A DNA stretch of 64,000 bases from Plasmodiophora brassicae (lineage: Eukaryota; Endomyxa; Phytomyxea; Plasmodiophorida; Plasmodiophoridae). The notes under the pieces are model-generated. The model ran no database searches and was not told the origin of the DNA. It was given only the letters and a program-made list of their open reading frames with translations. Positions 38,934 to 52,252 of the stretch are shown piece after piece. Position 1 is the first letter of the stretch. Every line of letters starts with the position of its first letter. The stretch is from assembly GCA_039704465.1 (NCBI GenBank), contig JASFAU010000017.1, positions 248,001 through 312,000 on the forward strand, in the 5' to 3' direction. Both the position numbers and the translations under genes were made by a program.

Positions 38934-39353
38934 GAATTACACCCACAACCATTCTTCTCACACAGATCATAAACGAGCATGCACGGAATCCCTGTCCCGA
39001 TGTATATATGTAGGTAATGCAGCACTGTGCGAAACCAATATCATTCGACAATAAAGGGTCCAATCTATGGCGAAGTCGATTACGTACCCATCGAGATTCT
39101 CGTTCCGGATACAGGCTCATGATCCGCATTTTCAATGCTAACGTTTCAGCGAAATACGCCCGTCCTGACACTCGATAATCAGAAATTCTTAATCGTTAAT
39201 GTGGCACCATCGGGAAAGGGTCTTACCGTTTTACGATCATCACGCTCTGTGAGGAAACAGCGACGGGGAGAAATAGACGGAGCTCGTTTCGACTATAGGT
39301 ATCACAGCGTCCAATTTGTAGGGAATACTGTTGCGAGAGGAATCCCGTTCGGT
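38934..39353. other. Spacer and first part of a short plus-strand frame
   Basis: A 147-codon plus-strand frame opens at 39135 and runs into the inverted-duplication arm (to 39578). It has no known motif. Confidence 0.25.
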
Positions 39354-39500
39354 CCGTCAGTCGACTTCGACTTCACGGCCGGCTTATTAGAAGACGTTGC
39401 AGGGATGTCTGCCGACCACATCCGGTCGGGGGGATTGCAGCAGAAGAACCGCAACGAGCTCGTCCTATCTGAGTTCCTAAAAAACGAGATTCCGAAGCGT
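39354..39500 (+). repeat. Left arm of an imperfect inverted duplication
   Basis: About 147 bp (CCGTCAGTCGACTTCGACTT…) that is repeated in reverse at 39780-39926 with roughly a dozen differences. The encoded segment PSVDFDFTAG…LEDVAGMS…DHIRSG is open in this arm, whereas the other arm has TAG at the same place. Confidence 0.8.
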
Positions 39501-39779
39501 TTGGTTACGTTGCAGGTGGATCCGGTCACTCTTCAAGGTCGTCCGCGGGTCAGCCCTTGCTGGCAGCGTATTCCTTAAACTGTCAGAATTAGCGACACAT
39601 ATACCGTTTGTCAGACACGGTGCTTACGAATTGGGTATACTCGGCCTGGCGTCTTACGTCATATTTTTTAGTCATCCAAACGAACGACACCGGGACGCCT
39701 GCGTATGCTGACTGCGGGCAAACTCGTCCAAGCACTCCAGCGCACGTATGGAAGACGGGTCCGCCGGCAACGGAACCAA

Positions 39780-39926
39780 AAGCTTCGGGATCTCGTCTTT
39801 GAGGAACTCAGATAGGACGAGCTCGTTGCGGTTCTTCTGCTGCAATTCCCCCGACCGGATGTGGTCGCCAGACATCCCTGCAACGTCTTCTAACTAGCCG
39901 GCCGTGAAGTCGAAGTCGACTGACGG
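39780..39926 (-). repeat. Right arm of the inverted duplication
   Basis: Minus-strand copy of 39354-39500. Coding continues upstream on the minus strand into 40100 (SVFAADARNDPIV…GRPVRPTMAVCLL), suggesting this arm is the parent and the plus-strand arm a displaced duplicate. Confidence 0.8.
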
Positions 39927-39949
39927 CCCATCAGAAAGCAAGCATACAG

Positions 39950-40250
39950 CCATCGTTGGTCTGACCGGACGACCCATTTCGTCAGGGATGCCGCCACCAT
40001 GGCGCGGGTTCACGATAGGGTCGTTCCTCGCATCGGCGGCAAAAACGCTTTCTCGAGCGAATGCACGAACGATGGGGTTAGCATCATCCATGGTATCCAA
40101 CCGTACGTGAGCCAGCCCCAGACGGCGCCGTCGAAGCGAGGCGCGCTAGGTAGGTATTGACGTCGTCGTGATTCGTCCACTGATCGAACACGGCGATCCG
40201 CAGTCGCCGGCTGGTCGCAACAACTGCGGAAGTCCGTCAACCTGCTTTTT
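39950..40250 (-). pseudogene. Possible M14 metallocarboxypeptidase remnant
   Basis: Minus-strand sequence at 40240-40105 reads FDQWTNHDDVNTYLARLAS…SRTVGYHG, close to the start of carboxypeptidase A-type catalytic domains (…Y-x-x-Y-x-x-I-x-x-L-x-x-L…TIG-x-S). The following frame carries NPIVRAFARE and GRPVRPTMAV, where the family has a basic strand and RP-x-V before its HxxE zinc motif, but the HxxE itself is not found. A TGA and a frame change follow GYHG. Treat as a suggestion. Confidence 0.3.
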
Positions 40251-41220
40251 TGGCGCGAAGGACCAGTTGACCCTATTTCAGCTCTCCAGGTGTCGCACCC
40301 GTCCATCATCGCCGATCGGCACTGGAATCGGCACTCGGGAAAGGTCCGGGAGCTTCTACTTGCCCAGTGGGGGTCGTATACCCTGTGAGGCAAGTCACGG
40401 CGACCTCTGACCATGAACCAGCTCGTTGCTAATTCACACCGTTCCCCGACACATATGTAGCCTGAGAATATACTTTTAATTCTATGTTGCTTCCTGTCGC
40501 TGTTGCTGTGTTCCGGCCCAGCAACCTGACTGTTGTAATACAGTGCGCTCGCAATTTCTACAGTATGAACAATCCTGCCAACGAGACCTTCTCGATCGAG
40601 GTACATGCTCACATTAGGCGTCCGGGACATACAAGCATTCTTATGCCACTACTCCATACTGATCGGTTCTCTAGGATATGCCAGTTGCCATATACCAACT
40701 GCCTGGATGTAAGTGCAAACTGCTGGCTGTCAAGGCACATACAAACGTATCACCAGGGTCATTCGGACGGCCCCACCTCAAGCACCACAACACGATGCTG
40801 GCCCAGACACCTGGTACGCTGTCGTCAGAGCTAATGCATAGGAGGGCGATGAAAATGACAAACGAACCGGCGCTTCAGTGCAGAAAACCCAGCAAATGCA
40901 CCCGCATTAACGTTGTTACGCAGCATCTGTGGGCACGCAGACCGTCCTTCTCAGCCCTCGCTATCATGGTGCATTCGCATCGTCTCTCGGCGTGGTCGCC
41001 AGTTCGCCCTGTTCGTGGCGCTTCTTCGGCAAGGTAGTCGGTCAACGCGTGGCAATGCCAAAGTACAACTGATCGTAAACTCATTCATACAACGCGTGCC
41101 GTTATCTAATCAGGCCTACTGGCAAATTCGACTCCGGCATCCTGATGACGAGATAATTGGCGGGAAAACAACGGGAGCATTTACGCTAGCATGTACGGCA
41201 TTCGCGCGAGCGATAGCACG
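40251..41220. other. Intergenic region, nothing recognised
   Basis: Short frames on both strands (for example plus 40484-40834) without known motifs or convincing splice models. No repeats beyond short A/T runs seen. Confidence 0.3.
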
Positions 41221-42238
41221 TCAGATATTGCGTTTCTTCAGCTCGGCCTCGGTCCATGACCACAAGCGGTCGGCCAATTCGTCGTCGGTGGCAAGCTTGG
41301 ATAGGCCGCTCGACAATGCTCCCAGTGGGATAAAGTACTTGTTCTTGAGGGTCTTGTCGACGACATCAGGCGACGTGGCCACGTATAGCGACGTGTATGC
41401 CCCGTGGGGCGTCGACAATGCAAACAGAGATTGCATGAGCCACATGACAGGTCGCAAGAAGAATCCTAGGTCGCGGATGATATCCGTCTTGACGAATCCT
41501 GACGGTGCTTAGTTTAGATCATGTGAAGCAGACAAACCATGAGGCAGTTACCTGGATGCACAGAATTGACGAAAACCTTGTCGCCGTATCGCTTATGGAG
41601 TGCGGCCGTGAACAGGATACTGGCCAGCTTGCTCTGCCCGTACCGGCCATCATTGCTCATGCTCTTCTCATCGTTCATCGTGTCGAACAGGATGCCTTGC
41701 GACCGCGCAGCTTTATGAAGAGTGGACGAAACGTTGACGATGCGCGGGTTCTCGGCGCGCAACAGGAACGGGATCAGCTCGCGCGTCAACGCGAAATGGC
41801 CGACGAAGTTCGTCTGAAACACGCTCTCGAACCCATCCTTCGTTGTTGAAAACGGGACGACGTAGATTCCTAAACACATTTGGTGTTTGAAAACCCGAAC
41901 GTGATTTGGTCCGGGACGTTACCAGCATTGTTGATGAGAACGTCGAGACGGTCGTGCTTGGCGGCGAATGACCCCGCCGCTTGCACGACATTCTGCAGGT
42001 CGGCAAGGTCGAGGTGAAGGAACTCGACAGCGGCGGACGGTACCTGCGCCTTGATCTGCGCGATGGCCTCGTTGGCGCGCGACTCGGACCGCGACGCCAT
42101 GACGACGGTGGCGCCTTTGCGGGCCAGCGCGAGCACGGTCTCATAGCCGATGCCCTGGTTCCCCCCGGTCACCAGGATCACCTTCCCGCCCAGATCCGGC
42201 ATCGTTTCCGGCGAGAACCCCGTCGGGTTCGACGGCAT
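41221..42238 (-). CDS. Short-chain dehydrogenase/reductase (retinol dehydrogenase/WWOX-like)
   Basis: NAD(P)-dependent oxidoreductase of the SDR superfamily. Exons 42238-41923, 41869-41552, 41507-41221 with GT-AG introns of 53 and 44 nt; spliced length 307 codons including stop. Motifs: VTGGNQGIG (cofactor, about residues 20-28), LDLADL (adenine-ring Asp), LINNAG split exactly at the first intron, NFVGHF (active-site Asn), VNVSSTLH (Ser), YGQSKLA (catalytic Tyr/Lys) and VHPAPSGFVKTDI after the second intron. The TxxxGIG plus long insert and C-terminus fit the RDH11-14/WWOX branch; substrate cannot be told. An in-frame ATG at 42421 would add 61 unlikely residues overlapping the divergent gene. 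Confidence 0.88.
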
Positions 42239-42473
42239 GTCTCCTTGCACGTAGTCAGGGCAAGGGGCCGCCCGCGTCCCAAACGGCGTCGGTCGAATGT
42301 CCAAATGGTACAACACGCAATGTCGGCGATTTTTGGGCCTGCGCGACGCTGCGTGAATGTCCGCGACGGGCCACGCGTCGTCCGCACTCCGCAGCAGCAT
42401 CGGCGCATCGCAGGTGGGCAAAAAAAACAGCTGGGCCCACGGAGCCGGCTGTCATTCCCTGCTGGCCGACGGC
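42239..42473. promoter_or_regulatory. Shared upstream region of the divergent SDR and ASH genes
   Basis: The preferred starts (42238 minus, 42474 plus) leave about 235 bp, so one bidirectional promoter is likely. No TATA box stands out; the region is GC-rich. Confidence 0.35.
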
Positions 42474-45400
42474 ATGACGTCGACCGGGTGGGTGTCTGCG
42501 GGGCCACTATCGGCCTACTTTGGCGACAGCGCCGGCCTGGTTGACCTCGGCGCGGTCGTCGATGGGCACCGATGCGCGCTTCGCGGCATCGTTGTGCGGC
42601 TGGCAACGGGCGCCGCACCCGGCGTCATCCGGTTCGGCAGCGATGACACGCAGCGGTTGGTGTCGATGCAAGCGACGAACCCCAACGTGAACCGGAGGGA
42701 AAACCGGATGCTGTCATTCGATTTCGAAGGCGTCGTGGAAGACGGCGACGTCGTCGACCTACGTCCTGGTGAAGAACGAACGCTCGTTCTTCGGTTAGCG
42801 CCATTCGGGGCGTCATCCCGTGGGTCTGGATTGAAACGATTCAGTTCGGTTCCATGGCGAACGACATGTCGACTTACTCTCGGGCCTAACGTCATTTCTT
42901 TTGATGTTTCGGCACGGTTCTGCCGGTCGCTGCTGGCCATCGACACGAAGGAGATCCTCTTCGAGTGCGCCGTTGATAGCAGCGACACGAGAGAGCTGAT
43001 GGTTCAAAACTTCTCGGACATTGCGACCTGGTTTTCTCTACGAGTCCCGTCCAGCGATTGCTTCACTTTTGTCGACTGTGCTACATTGTCCCCGATTCTG
43101 CCTCGACATCCCCTTGCTGGGTCCGGTCAGGTTAATGTTCGAATGATATACCGGCCACGGTCGTCTTCTGTCGGCGACAACACGCATGAACTGGTGCTCG
43201 AGAACTGCCTTGATGAGCGTAATGTGGAGCGCGTCCCGATCATTGCATCCGTTACACTGGAATCCCGGGAACAAGGCCTTGTCCTGTCTCCAGATATAGT
43301 TGATTTTGGCGACTGTGTTTCGGGCGAGACCATCTGGCGGACCATCACGTTGAAGAACGCAACTCGTGTCCCTCTCGAGATATTCTTGACGTCGAATGCG
43401 TCCGGCGGACATAAGGTGCTGTTCTGTTTGGAGGAACCCACAGAGACTCAGCAGGGAAACAATGCGGCGGATCCGCTGGTGGCGTCTCCCACCGCATCAG
43501 ATGACGATGATTTAGGTATTCATATTCCTCTTGGTGGATCTGCTAAGAACCTTTCTGGATCGCGGCCTCTATCTTGGGCCCCGTCGACAAAAGAAGGCCA
43601 GTCGGGACACTCGCGACATCCGTCGGTGTCGCTAACTGACTTTCTGGAGCTTTCTCCCCCGCCAACAGTCTCTGATAAGGTGAGAAACCTTGTCGAAGAA
43701 CTTACTATCCCGCCTGGCAAAGAGCGCGTCTTGCGAATTTTCTTCACCGGTTCTGTTTCTCCGTCAGTGTCTCACTCGTCCAGTGGAGACGGCAATCGCG
43801 ATGACGCGTCTTCCGCGGATGCGCTCTCGGGGCCTGCTTTTCCTGACTACACGCGTTTGCAACCTCTGAAGTTCCATCTCTTCCTGAATTGCCGACCATC
43901 GAACATGCTTGGAGCAACCATTCATGGTAAGTACTCCAGGGTTGTGCGCTGCATCGCCCGTTTATGTACGTCTTTGATTGCTGTTTCGACATCTGCATTG
44001 AACTTCGGGGAAGTCGCTGTATCCCAGTCGTCTGCCATGTCGTTTAATGTCGAAAACCTTTCGGATATTCCGACGACCGTTGCTGTTGACTTCGAATCAA
44101 AGGCGCTGTCTGTATCCCGCAATCTAATCGAACTGAATCCCCGTACGTCCGAGGAAGTTGAATTGAAGCTGGAACCTTGTCGACCGTCGTCGGCATATCA
44201 GAAGGAGATAGTTGTCTCCAATCTCCGAAATCCTTCCGACACGCACATAATTGCTGCTCTGTCCAAGAACGTCGAATACTCGACTTCGCAACCTCCCAGG
44301 ACCTTTTTCAACATTGCGACTACGCTATCCTCCCAATGTGGGCAGCAGTCTTCTGGAGACGGGCCTCTGACACTGGATTTTGGGAAATTTGTCATGAATT
44401 TTCCTGCCGCGCGACTGCTGTGTATTACGAATGCGACATCGATGCCGCTGAGCATTGCGTGCACTGGGGCGCCTAACTGTGGCGTATCGTTGTATCGTTC
44501 GGTCTCTTCGTCGTCGTGCGGAGATGACATAGCTGAGGATGACATCGGTGGGTCACTAAGCGCTCTTGTTTCCAAAGAATATGTCGACACCCATGGCTCC
44601 TTTTCTGATATTGATTCGCAGCGAAATTTCGTCCTCAAAGAGACGCAACGACTTCTAGCTTTCAATCGCTCTCTAAAAGACGGCCTTATTGTCGCTGCGG
44701 ATACATTCGATCTAGAACCTTACCAAACTCTTGAGCTCCTCGCTGTGTATTTTCTTCGATCGGCTGACTACCCTCGAATACGCGGGAAGCTAAAGAACGT
44801 TCCGACTCAGCTGACCTTTTCGCTCTGTTCCACCAATCAGTCGGATGGTTGCGACTTTCCTCCCGCCGTGCCTGTTGTTGTCCAGGTGCATGGGATGGTT
44901 TGCCACACCTCGATGCACTTTGCGTTGAAACACATCAATTTCGGCGTGCTGCGTAAACTCTCTAGGCACCAGTTTAGTCTGGTGATTAGTAACATGAGCG
45001 ACGTCCCCATTCTCTATCGGGTTGCGAAAAGCGGGTCTATTGCTTCAGATGACCTAGTCTGTTCTGGTGGCGATCTGGGTGTCATTCGTCCTTACCAGAT
45101 CAGGGAGATCCCTTTCGTTTTCAAGCCTAGTCTTGCCGGAAGGTTTTTGGAAACGGTAACGTTCGAAAATGTTCAGGATTCTGACGATAAGCAGGTTCGT
45201 TGCGCCTGACCCGGTTATACTTATGACACTAAAGGTTTTATTTTTAGGCAATCTATGTAAAGGCCGACATCAAAAAGCCGTTTAATTTCTGGTTGCAGAC
45301 TGTCGAGCTCGACTTTGGCTATTGCTTGGTCGGTGAGAGGTCACGTAAACGCCGTCTTCTTGTTAAAAACATTAGCGATCGTGTTCGTAGAATCAGGATC

Positions 45401-48400
45401 AAGGTAAGTCAGTTAAATCGGATGGTCGTTCTAGTCAGCTTATTGTTTGGGTGCGTAGGTCGACAATTCCCAGTTGCCGCCTACTTGCTCGGTTCTTTTC
45501 GAGTTGGGTGAGGTCTTTCTTGGCCCAGCTACGTCAATCGACCGTGAGGAAGAACGTGAAAAACTTGAGAACAAGCTTCGCATCGCTGAACGAAAAGGAC
45601 AGAAAGAGAAATTGAAGGTACCCCCTCTGTTACATACTGTTCTGCCATTTAATGCCAGTGCGTCCCAGAAAATACGTCGGCGCCTGGCTGAGCTTAGACG
45701 TGAGAGTTCCTCTGAATTCGAATGCGGGGACTTCGATGGTGCAATTGACGGTCAAGGATCTTCCAATAGCCTGTTACTAACATTACCGCCTAATGCAGTT
45801 CAGGTAGCACAACAGCTGTCTGGTTCTATAGTCAACCTTAACGTAACTCGTCCAGAACGTTTTTGTCACATTTGTCTCCCAAGGAGTCTCCAGGGCGAGC
45901 TCCCATGCGGCATTGCGAATAGAAGCTATCCGTGGCGTGATTCTTGTTCATGTGAGCCGTGCTACTGTCCATTAGCTTAATTCATCGCCCTTAACTGTGT
46001 GTAGGAGGAGAAGAACAAGGACTACATTCGTGACGTGAACTTTTGGGCTCGCGTGTGCAGCGACAACGAGATTTATCAGCGTGCTTTGTCTGGTCTGGGG
46101 ATCAGCTTTCGTTCGCTATACTCCCAACCCCACCTAGGAAGCGTTATGCACTCACCGCCAATTTCTCAGCATCCCATCTCACCTGAGCATTCTGGGAGAG
46201 CAAGCAACGTGATCCGCTCTGCCTCCAGTTCGCCTGTTCGTCGCAGTTCTCTTAAGACCACCTTCGACCACAACAGCAGTGACTTTCTGAATCCCTCTTT
46301 GCATCCTGGTCTTCGCGCCGTTGGTTTCTCAATCCGAGTTCCTTGGCGATTTATATTCGATATCGACGAAGACGCCAGTGTCAGGAATAGCGCTGATGCG
46401 TTTTACGTCGCCAACGATGAGTGGTCCGTGCGACGTCTTTTGCGGCTGCCAGGTCCACGAAGGCCTTCGTTGATGTCAAGGTGGGCTCTGGAGCCGCCTT
46501 CATGTCGGCCATGGTTATTAGTCAATTTGCTCGGTGTCGATTCCAATTTGGACTGTAATGTACCACTAAGGATATCGTGGTCTTGCGATCAAGTATGCGG
46601 CAGTTCTCCGAACCTATCGGTTCGTCTTTGTTCTATGAAACCTGACGACGGTGACGGAGCCGTGGTGTTGCGAACCAATGGCTATTCTGCTGATGACGAG
46701 ATGTTTCGCGTGCTTCATGCTAATGCCCCAATTACATTGTCCTTCAAAACCGTCGAAACTTTGGGTATAGTCTTGAAGCCTTGTCAAGATGAACAAGCTA
46801 TGCTTGATAACGTTAAACCTGTCAACGGCCTCTTACGTCTCTCAGTTCTAGGTGAAACACGTACAATTCGTGTGCACGTCGGACACTCCATTCCACTGAG
46901 CGTTGTCCCTGAGTGCCCTGTCTTGCGCAAGGGACATGTCACATTCCTTGTGTCTAATCCGATGTGCTATCCGGCCACTATTCTTTTGTCAAGCATACCA
47001 GGCAATGCCCTTCACTTCTCTCAATTGCCCTCGCATGAAATTTCGGCCAAGGGTGCGATTCGGATCAATGCTGAAATGAATTCGACGCCCTGCGAAGAGC
47101 TATCAGTCGTTCTCGTCGATACGACTAATATGCAACGCAAAGTGATCCCCATTTCTGTCGCCTCCGACTTGGTAGAGCGTCCCCTGTTCGACTTCCGTGG
47201 CGTGGTCAGTATGGCGGTTGACGTTGTACACCTCGGCCCTTGTTTTGTGGATCCTATCACATCCACATTTGAGAAAGTCTATCGTCTGCGTCTAACTAAC
47301 AAGAGCACAGATACCGACCTAAGTGCTGCTCTCTCATGCAATCTTCCCACGCAAGTCAATTTCTTCGATTCTCAGTCGTGTGTCGCTGAACTGTCGAAAG
47401 TACGAATACCAAAGTCGGCGTCGCAAGTCGTCTTCGTTCGGTTCAATTTAAAGTTGGATCACGATTATGCGAAACAGGGCAAATGTCGTGAAGTTCGTGG
47501 TGCTTTCCGGTTAAGCTTTCAGCAAGGCCACCTGCAAATGACGTATTTACGTGATTTCAGTGTGCACCTGGGATTACCTCGCGTTACTATCGCCGTTTAC
47601 GAGCCGGAAAACGATTCGCTGACTTATACAGACGACAGCGAATATTGCCTGGACTTCGGCACAATTACGACAAGTCGTCCTTGTCTACGAGGCCGATTCG
47701 CAATTTCGAACCCAAGTGATCTCTTGGATTTTGAATACCGCCTTGTCTTTTCATCTTCAGCTATTCGTTTTCTCGAAGCATCGTCCGTTTCTGGTGTCGT
47801 CACCTGTGGGCAATCGCTAGCTTTCGAATTTGAAGCGTGTGTGTCCCAGTTTGGAATTTTTGAAGAAACGATAGGTAATACGTTGGAAGTTGTTTAACGC
47901 TTCATTTCATTGACGGTGTGTATCTAAAGCGCTTGAACATGTCCCTACCCATACATCTGTTGCGTCCCTTCGTGTCACTTGCTTCTATGATTGCCAAGCA
48001 CTCCAAGTCCAGCTTCCGTTCCGCAACCGTTATGCATTACTTGACTGCTCAACTTCTTACGCCGAGTTGTCAAACGAATCAACGTACACAGTGAATCTGT
48101 ACAGGTTGGTACGCGAGTGGCTCGCTTGCGTTTCTCGCATTGAAATATCTGACATGCAGACAAGTGAACTCTTGCACTATAACAAATGTAGCCCCCGACG
48201 AGAGGACTCTTTGGCTGTGTGCTAGCATTCGACGAGGCGCGCTCCTTGTTCAATGGGCCTCGGCACCTGGTAATATTAGGTGGTGATGGTTTCCGTTATT
48301 TTCGTGCTGACCCTACACTCAGGCTCGGGTACTCCCGATGACGCTTCGCGTATCTTCAAGCAAGTCAGTTATGGGGAAAGCGCAACGCTTCGAATCGAGC

Positions 48401-51400
48401 TGCCGCATACCTATGCCATTGGGCAACGGAGATGGAATGAGCTCGCGTCCGGTCGTCCCGTGGCGTTCAGAAGAAGAGTCCTTGTCCGGGGTCGTCACGA
48501 GGATGCTGTCCTGGCTTGCTTCGCTGTATCTGGGACTGTTGCCGTGTCATTGGCCCGCATTGACGAAAGCTACGTTGATGTTGGCCGTGTCGGTTTCGAG
48601 AACGGCTGGAAAGATGTTGTGGTTTCATTCACAGTTGTTAACGAAGCCGACATCGAGCTTCATTATCAGATCAAGAGTCTTTGCTGTTGCTTTCCTGTTG
48701 CTGCTGACGACGTCATTTATTCGTCTCAAACGTTGGAACCTGGGGGGCGGAGGAAACACGATGTAAGCTCTTAGTTGCCGTGTTAATTATATATAACGCT
48801 CAAGTTGTGCACAGGTTGTTTTCTCTCCATCGCTGGTCACATCCGAGGATGTTGTGTATCCGTCGGGCACATTTGAGTTTCATATCGATGTCGTCAACCT
48901 GTTCAACTCGCGCAACGAGAATCTTCGACTCCGCGTTCTTGGACAGCTTGTCAATTGTCCCATCCAGTTTACGCATCTGGACAGTGATGGGTGCCTTAAA
49001 TTGCCACCTGTATCCCCTTATGAACAGTCCGGGGTGTCTACAGAATCGTTCGCTATTGTTAATCGGGATTCTGAAACATCGCACGAAATCCATCTTGACG
49101 TGCACACCTTCGAAGAGTTCCGCGACCTTTGTTCCATTAAGGTCTGCTTCGTAATTGTGGCGCAGTCGCCCTGTATTTGTTCTCATGCATTGTGCAGGTG
49201 CTGGTTGGCGATCGTTCCGCTGTGAACGAGTTTGTCCTCCATGCAGCCGAGCAACGTGAAGTTCGTGTGCGCATTGTCCCATCGCCTGGTTATACGGGTC
49301 GATGGCCAACTCGAGCTGGCTTGTGCTCCGTTGGGTCCATTTCGTTCCTTGCGATTGGAAGCACGAAACCACAAGTCGTCATTCTGCAGACGTCATTCTC
49401 TGTTGATGCACAATTTTCAGTCTCGCTGCCCAGGTCGGTATCCAATAACTTCACGGCTCGCTGTTAACGCGTAGTGTAGGATCAAGTTTCGCTTTACTGA
49501 AACTAACGAGTCGCGAAATTTTCTGGAAGATCACTTTTGGATTCGTAACCTATCCTCAGTGTCTCCTGTTTCCATCCGGTTATCATTGCGCTCTCCTCAA
49601 CCGCCAGCCTGGATCAGCCTCCTTGAGTTCTCCCCCACGCATGCTGATCTAGCACCTGAGGTTGCATTGTAGACTTTCACATTTATGCAACTCTGACATC
49701 TCTTCGTTGCAGGCAAGTGTACGTGTCGATGTCTATTTCAAGTCCCAAACGGGACGTCTGGTTTCTTCGCCAGTATACATTGATGTCATCGATAACTCCA
49801 ACTCCCTTGCGTTCAAGTCGGTGGAGGTTGCGCTTGTTGCGGAAGCGTTGTCTCGTACCGCGTCAGTTCCATTGATGACCCCTTCAGACGGTCCCGTAGC
49901 GCTTGGTATTCACTGGTGACTCAATTCGATTCCTTTTTCTAACAACATTGATGCCGCTTAGGAGAGGACATGGTTGCATGTAATCGCGAACAGTGCATTT
50001 CGGCGCTCGGTATTCGCGGTGCTATGCCAGTAGCCGGCAGCCGTAATCGCTACATCATTAATGCTGGTCAGCAGGAACTTGGCGTTGGCGATTCTGCTTT
50101 TCTTGATTGGGATATCGTTGTTGAGAACCAGCTGCCCGGTACCATTGAGTTCCAACTGGTATTCCACCGTGCAACTAGCGCTGCCTTGCTAACTCTGACG
50201 TTGCAGTAGGAGGTGATCAATACTGATTGTGACAGCGCCGACTGGATTAGGCTATCAAAGCTGAACGGGACGTTGCATGCTATTCACGAATCATTTACGA
50301 TCACACTCTCTATGTCAACGAGTGTACAGGGCACATTTTCGGCTTATGTCCTCCTCCGAAATTCTAGAGATATTGAAATCCAGACCATTCGTGCTGAACT
50401 GGTGGTCGTGAAGCCGGCCGCATTATCAGGCAAAGTTTTCGAGGTTGTTGTTGACGGCGGAGTGCCTTGCGACAAAGGCGCTGCTCCAACCATTGATATC
50501 GGAGACATCTTTCTTGGGCAGAGCAATAGCAACCGATCATTCGTGATAACCAACACGTCCTCGATTCCGATAGAAACTCTGGTTGCGGCTGATCTCGACC
50601 CCAACTCCCAGGCGTGTGTGCATTTCTCATTGACGCCAATGGCCCTCAGCATGTTCAACATCATCACAATTCAACCAAGCACAAGCGTCCGCGTTTTCGT
50701 CCATTTCCAGACGTCTTCGTCATCTTCTCCCATGGGCATACATTCGTTCGAGCGTGTTGCATTCGACATTAAGATCGGGTGTCGCATAGTGAATGACTAT
50801 CAGGTATGGTCAATCTGTATCCCGTTTCGTCGTACCGTTAACGTTCGCGTAGGCCTCCATACGTTACGTTGCGACCTGCCGTCCTCCTCAACTGCAACTG
50901 TCAACAACTGACATTAATTTCTCAGGTGTCCTTTCGGGCACTCTGGTTGTATCTCCAGAAGAAGTTTTGGTTGGCGTGTCCAGACTCTACGAAGGGGTGG
51001 CATCCGTCAGCATAAGAACGGAGTCGCGATTCTTCGTCGTTGAAGACGTTGTATGTTTCACCACTTCGCAAATCGTTTCTGACTTTCGGATGTCATAGGC
51101 GTCTCTGGTCGCATCATCGGCGCCGGGTCCCAAACGTGTAAGTGACAATAGTGGTCAACACGCAAATCGGATTCCCATGCATTTCAGGTGACATCGCGGT
51201 TGGGTAGTGGAAAAGCGACGTTTCGCGTGTGCCCGCAATTATCCGCCTTAGCATCTCTAGCCGGTAGCGGTGTCTACGTTGAAGAGCACTTTACCGTATA
51301 CAATGATGCGCTGCTGAACGAGCGGTATGTCGTGACGCTGAGATTCTCAACGTCATGTCAGCGCTTGTTCTACTTTTCTCCTGGGTCCAAACAAGGACAC

Positions 51401-51974
51401 ACATTCACCAGCATTGAGGGACGAATCGCCGATTTCGCGATGAGGTTTCAATCCTTCTTTCACGATGTTGGCAACGCGTGTCCCCATCGGGCTCTGTCTG
51501 AATGGGATGTCGCGTCGTTGCACGACTTCTGTGTTCACCTGCTATCTGCTCTGTCGACTGCAGAGTACTGGGACTTGTATTCCGAGTACTTTTACTTGAC
51601 TGACGAGCTTGTCTACCTGAGCTTGAAATGCCATATTGGCCAGTTTGTGCTCCAGTTGGCCAATCTTTTATACGGGTCTATGTGTAATCGTCATTTTGAG
51701 CCTGTCGCTGACGCCCATAGCAGGTTCACGATGCGCCATTCTGCTCTCAGGATGGCCCATCGTATATGCGTCGATACGTCACTCCAACACGACCCGAACC
51801 TCAGCATGTTCGTGTCGGCATGGGTACGTTCCTCGACGTGGTCGTTTGTGGTTGTTTGAGCTGACCCGTACCCGCATCCAGACCGACCGCCTCCTATACT
51901 TCCTATGTCACTTCCCGGGATCTTCCACCTCGCTGGACAAGTACCTGGCAGATCTCAAACTACCTCATACATAA
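42474..51974 (+). CDS. Very large multi-exon protein with ASH/Hydin-like Ig repeats
   Basis: One gene of about 15 exons over 9.5 kb, roughly 2,700 residues. The first exon (ATG 42474, ending 45194) is 907 codons, phase 0, and joins across a 53-nt GT-AG intron to AIYVKADIKKPFNFW at 45248. Repeated ASH-type strands are diagnostic: VDFGDCVSGETIWRTITLKNAT, LNFGEVAVSQSSAMSFNVEN, INFGVLRKLSRHQFSLVISNMS, LDFGYCLVGERSRKRRLLVKNIS, VELGEVFLG and IDIGDIFLGQSNSNRSFVITNTS, about 8-10 domains. A coiled, charged helix lies at 45545-45620. The C-terminal 250 residues (exon 51188-51840 then 51886-51974, ending LKLPHT) are helical and non-Ig. ASH-domain giants such as Hydin, SPAG17 or TMEM131 act in cilia, centrosomes or trafficking; membrane segments were not seen. 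Internal exon ends between 45404 and 51187 are only partly resolved. An upstream in-frame ATG exists at 42357. Confidence 0.75.
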
Positions 51975-52252
51975 CAAAGCATTGATCATTGCGCCTCGTA
52001 AGCGTTTCGCAGTTCTGCCAGCTGTAGGCGGTTCCGCCACTCGATTCTAGGTACTCACCTATGTTTCGTCTACAGCCCTCCCTGATGACGATGCGCTAAT
52101 GGCGATATCGCAGATACATGCCCATCACTGGGTCCGGTTGCCCGTTTGTCGCAAGTCGCTTGGGCGGGCCTAAATTTACCTACGCCCGTTGGCGTTACGA
52201 CGTGGCGGGTAGCCATTAGGGGTTGCCGTGGCCCGTGCGACCCGCCGTGCCG
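51975..52252. other. Spacer between ASH gene and cullin
   Basis: About 280 bp upstream of the cullin start; it should contain the cullin promoter. No distinct element seen. Confidence 0.4.

Noticed and set aside
42357..42473. Upstream in-frame ATG (42357) for the ASH protein and ATG at 42421 for the SDR protein
   Set aside because: Using both would make the two divergent genes overlap by 65 bp, and the extra residues are low-complexity and unlike either family; later starts at 42474 and 42238 are preferred.
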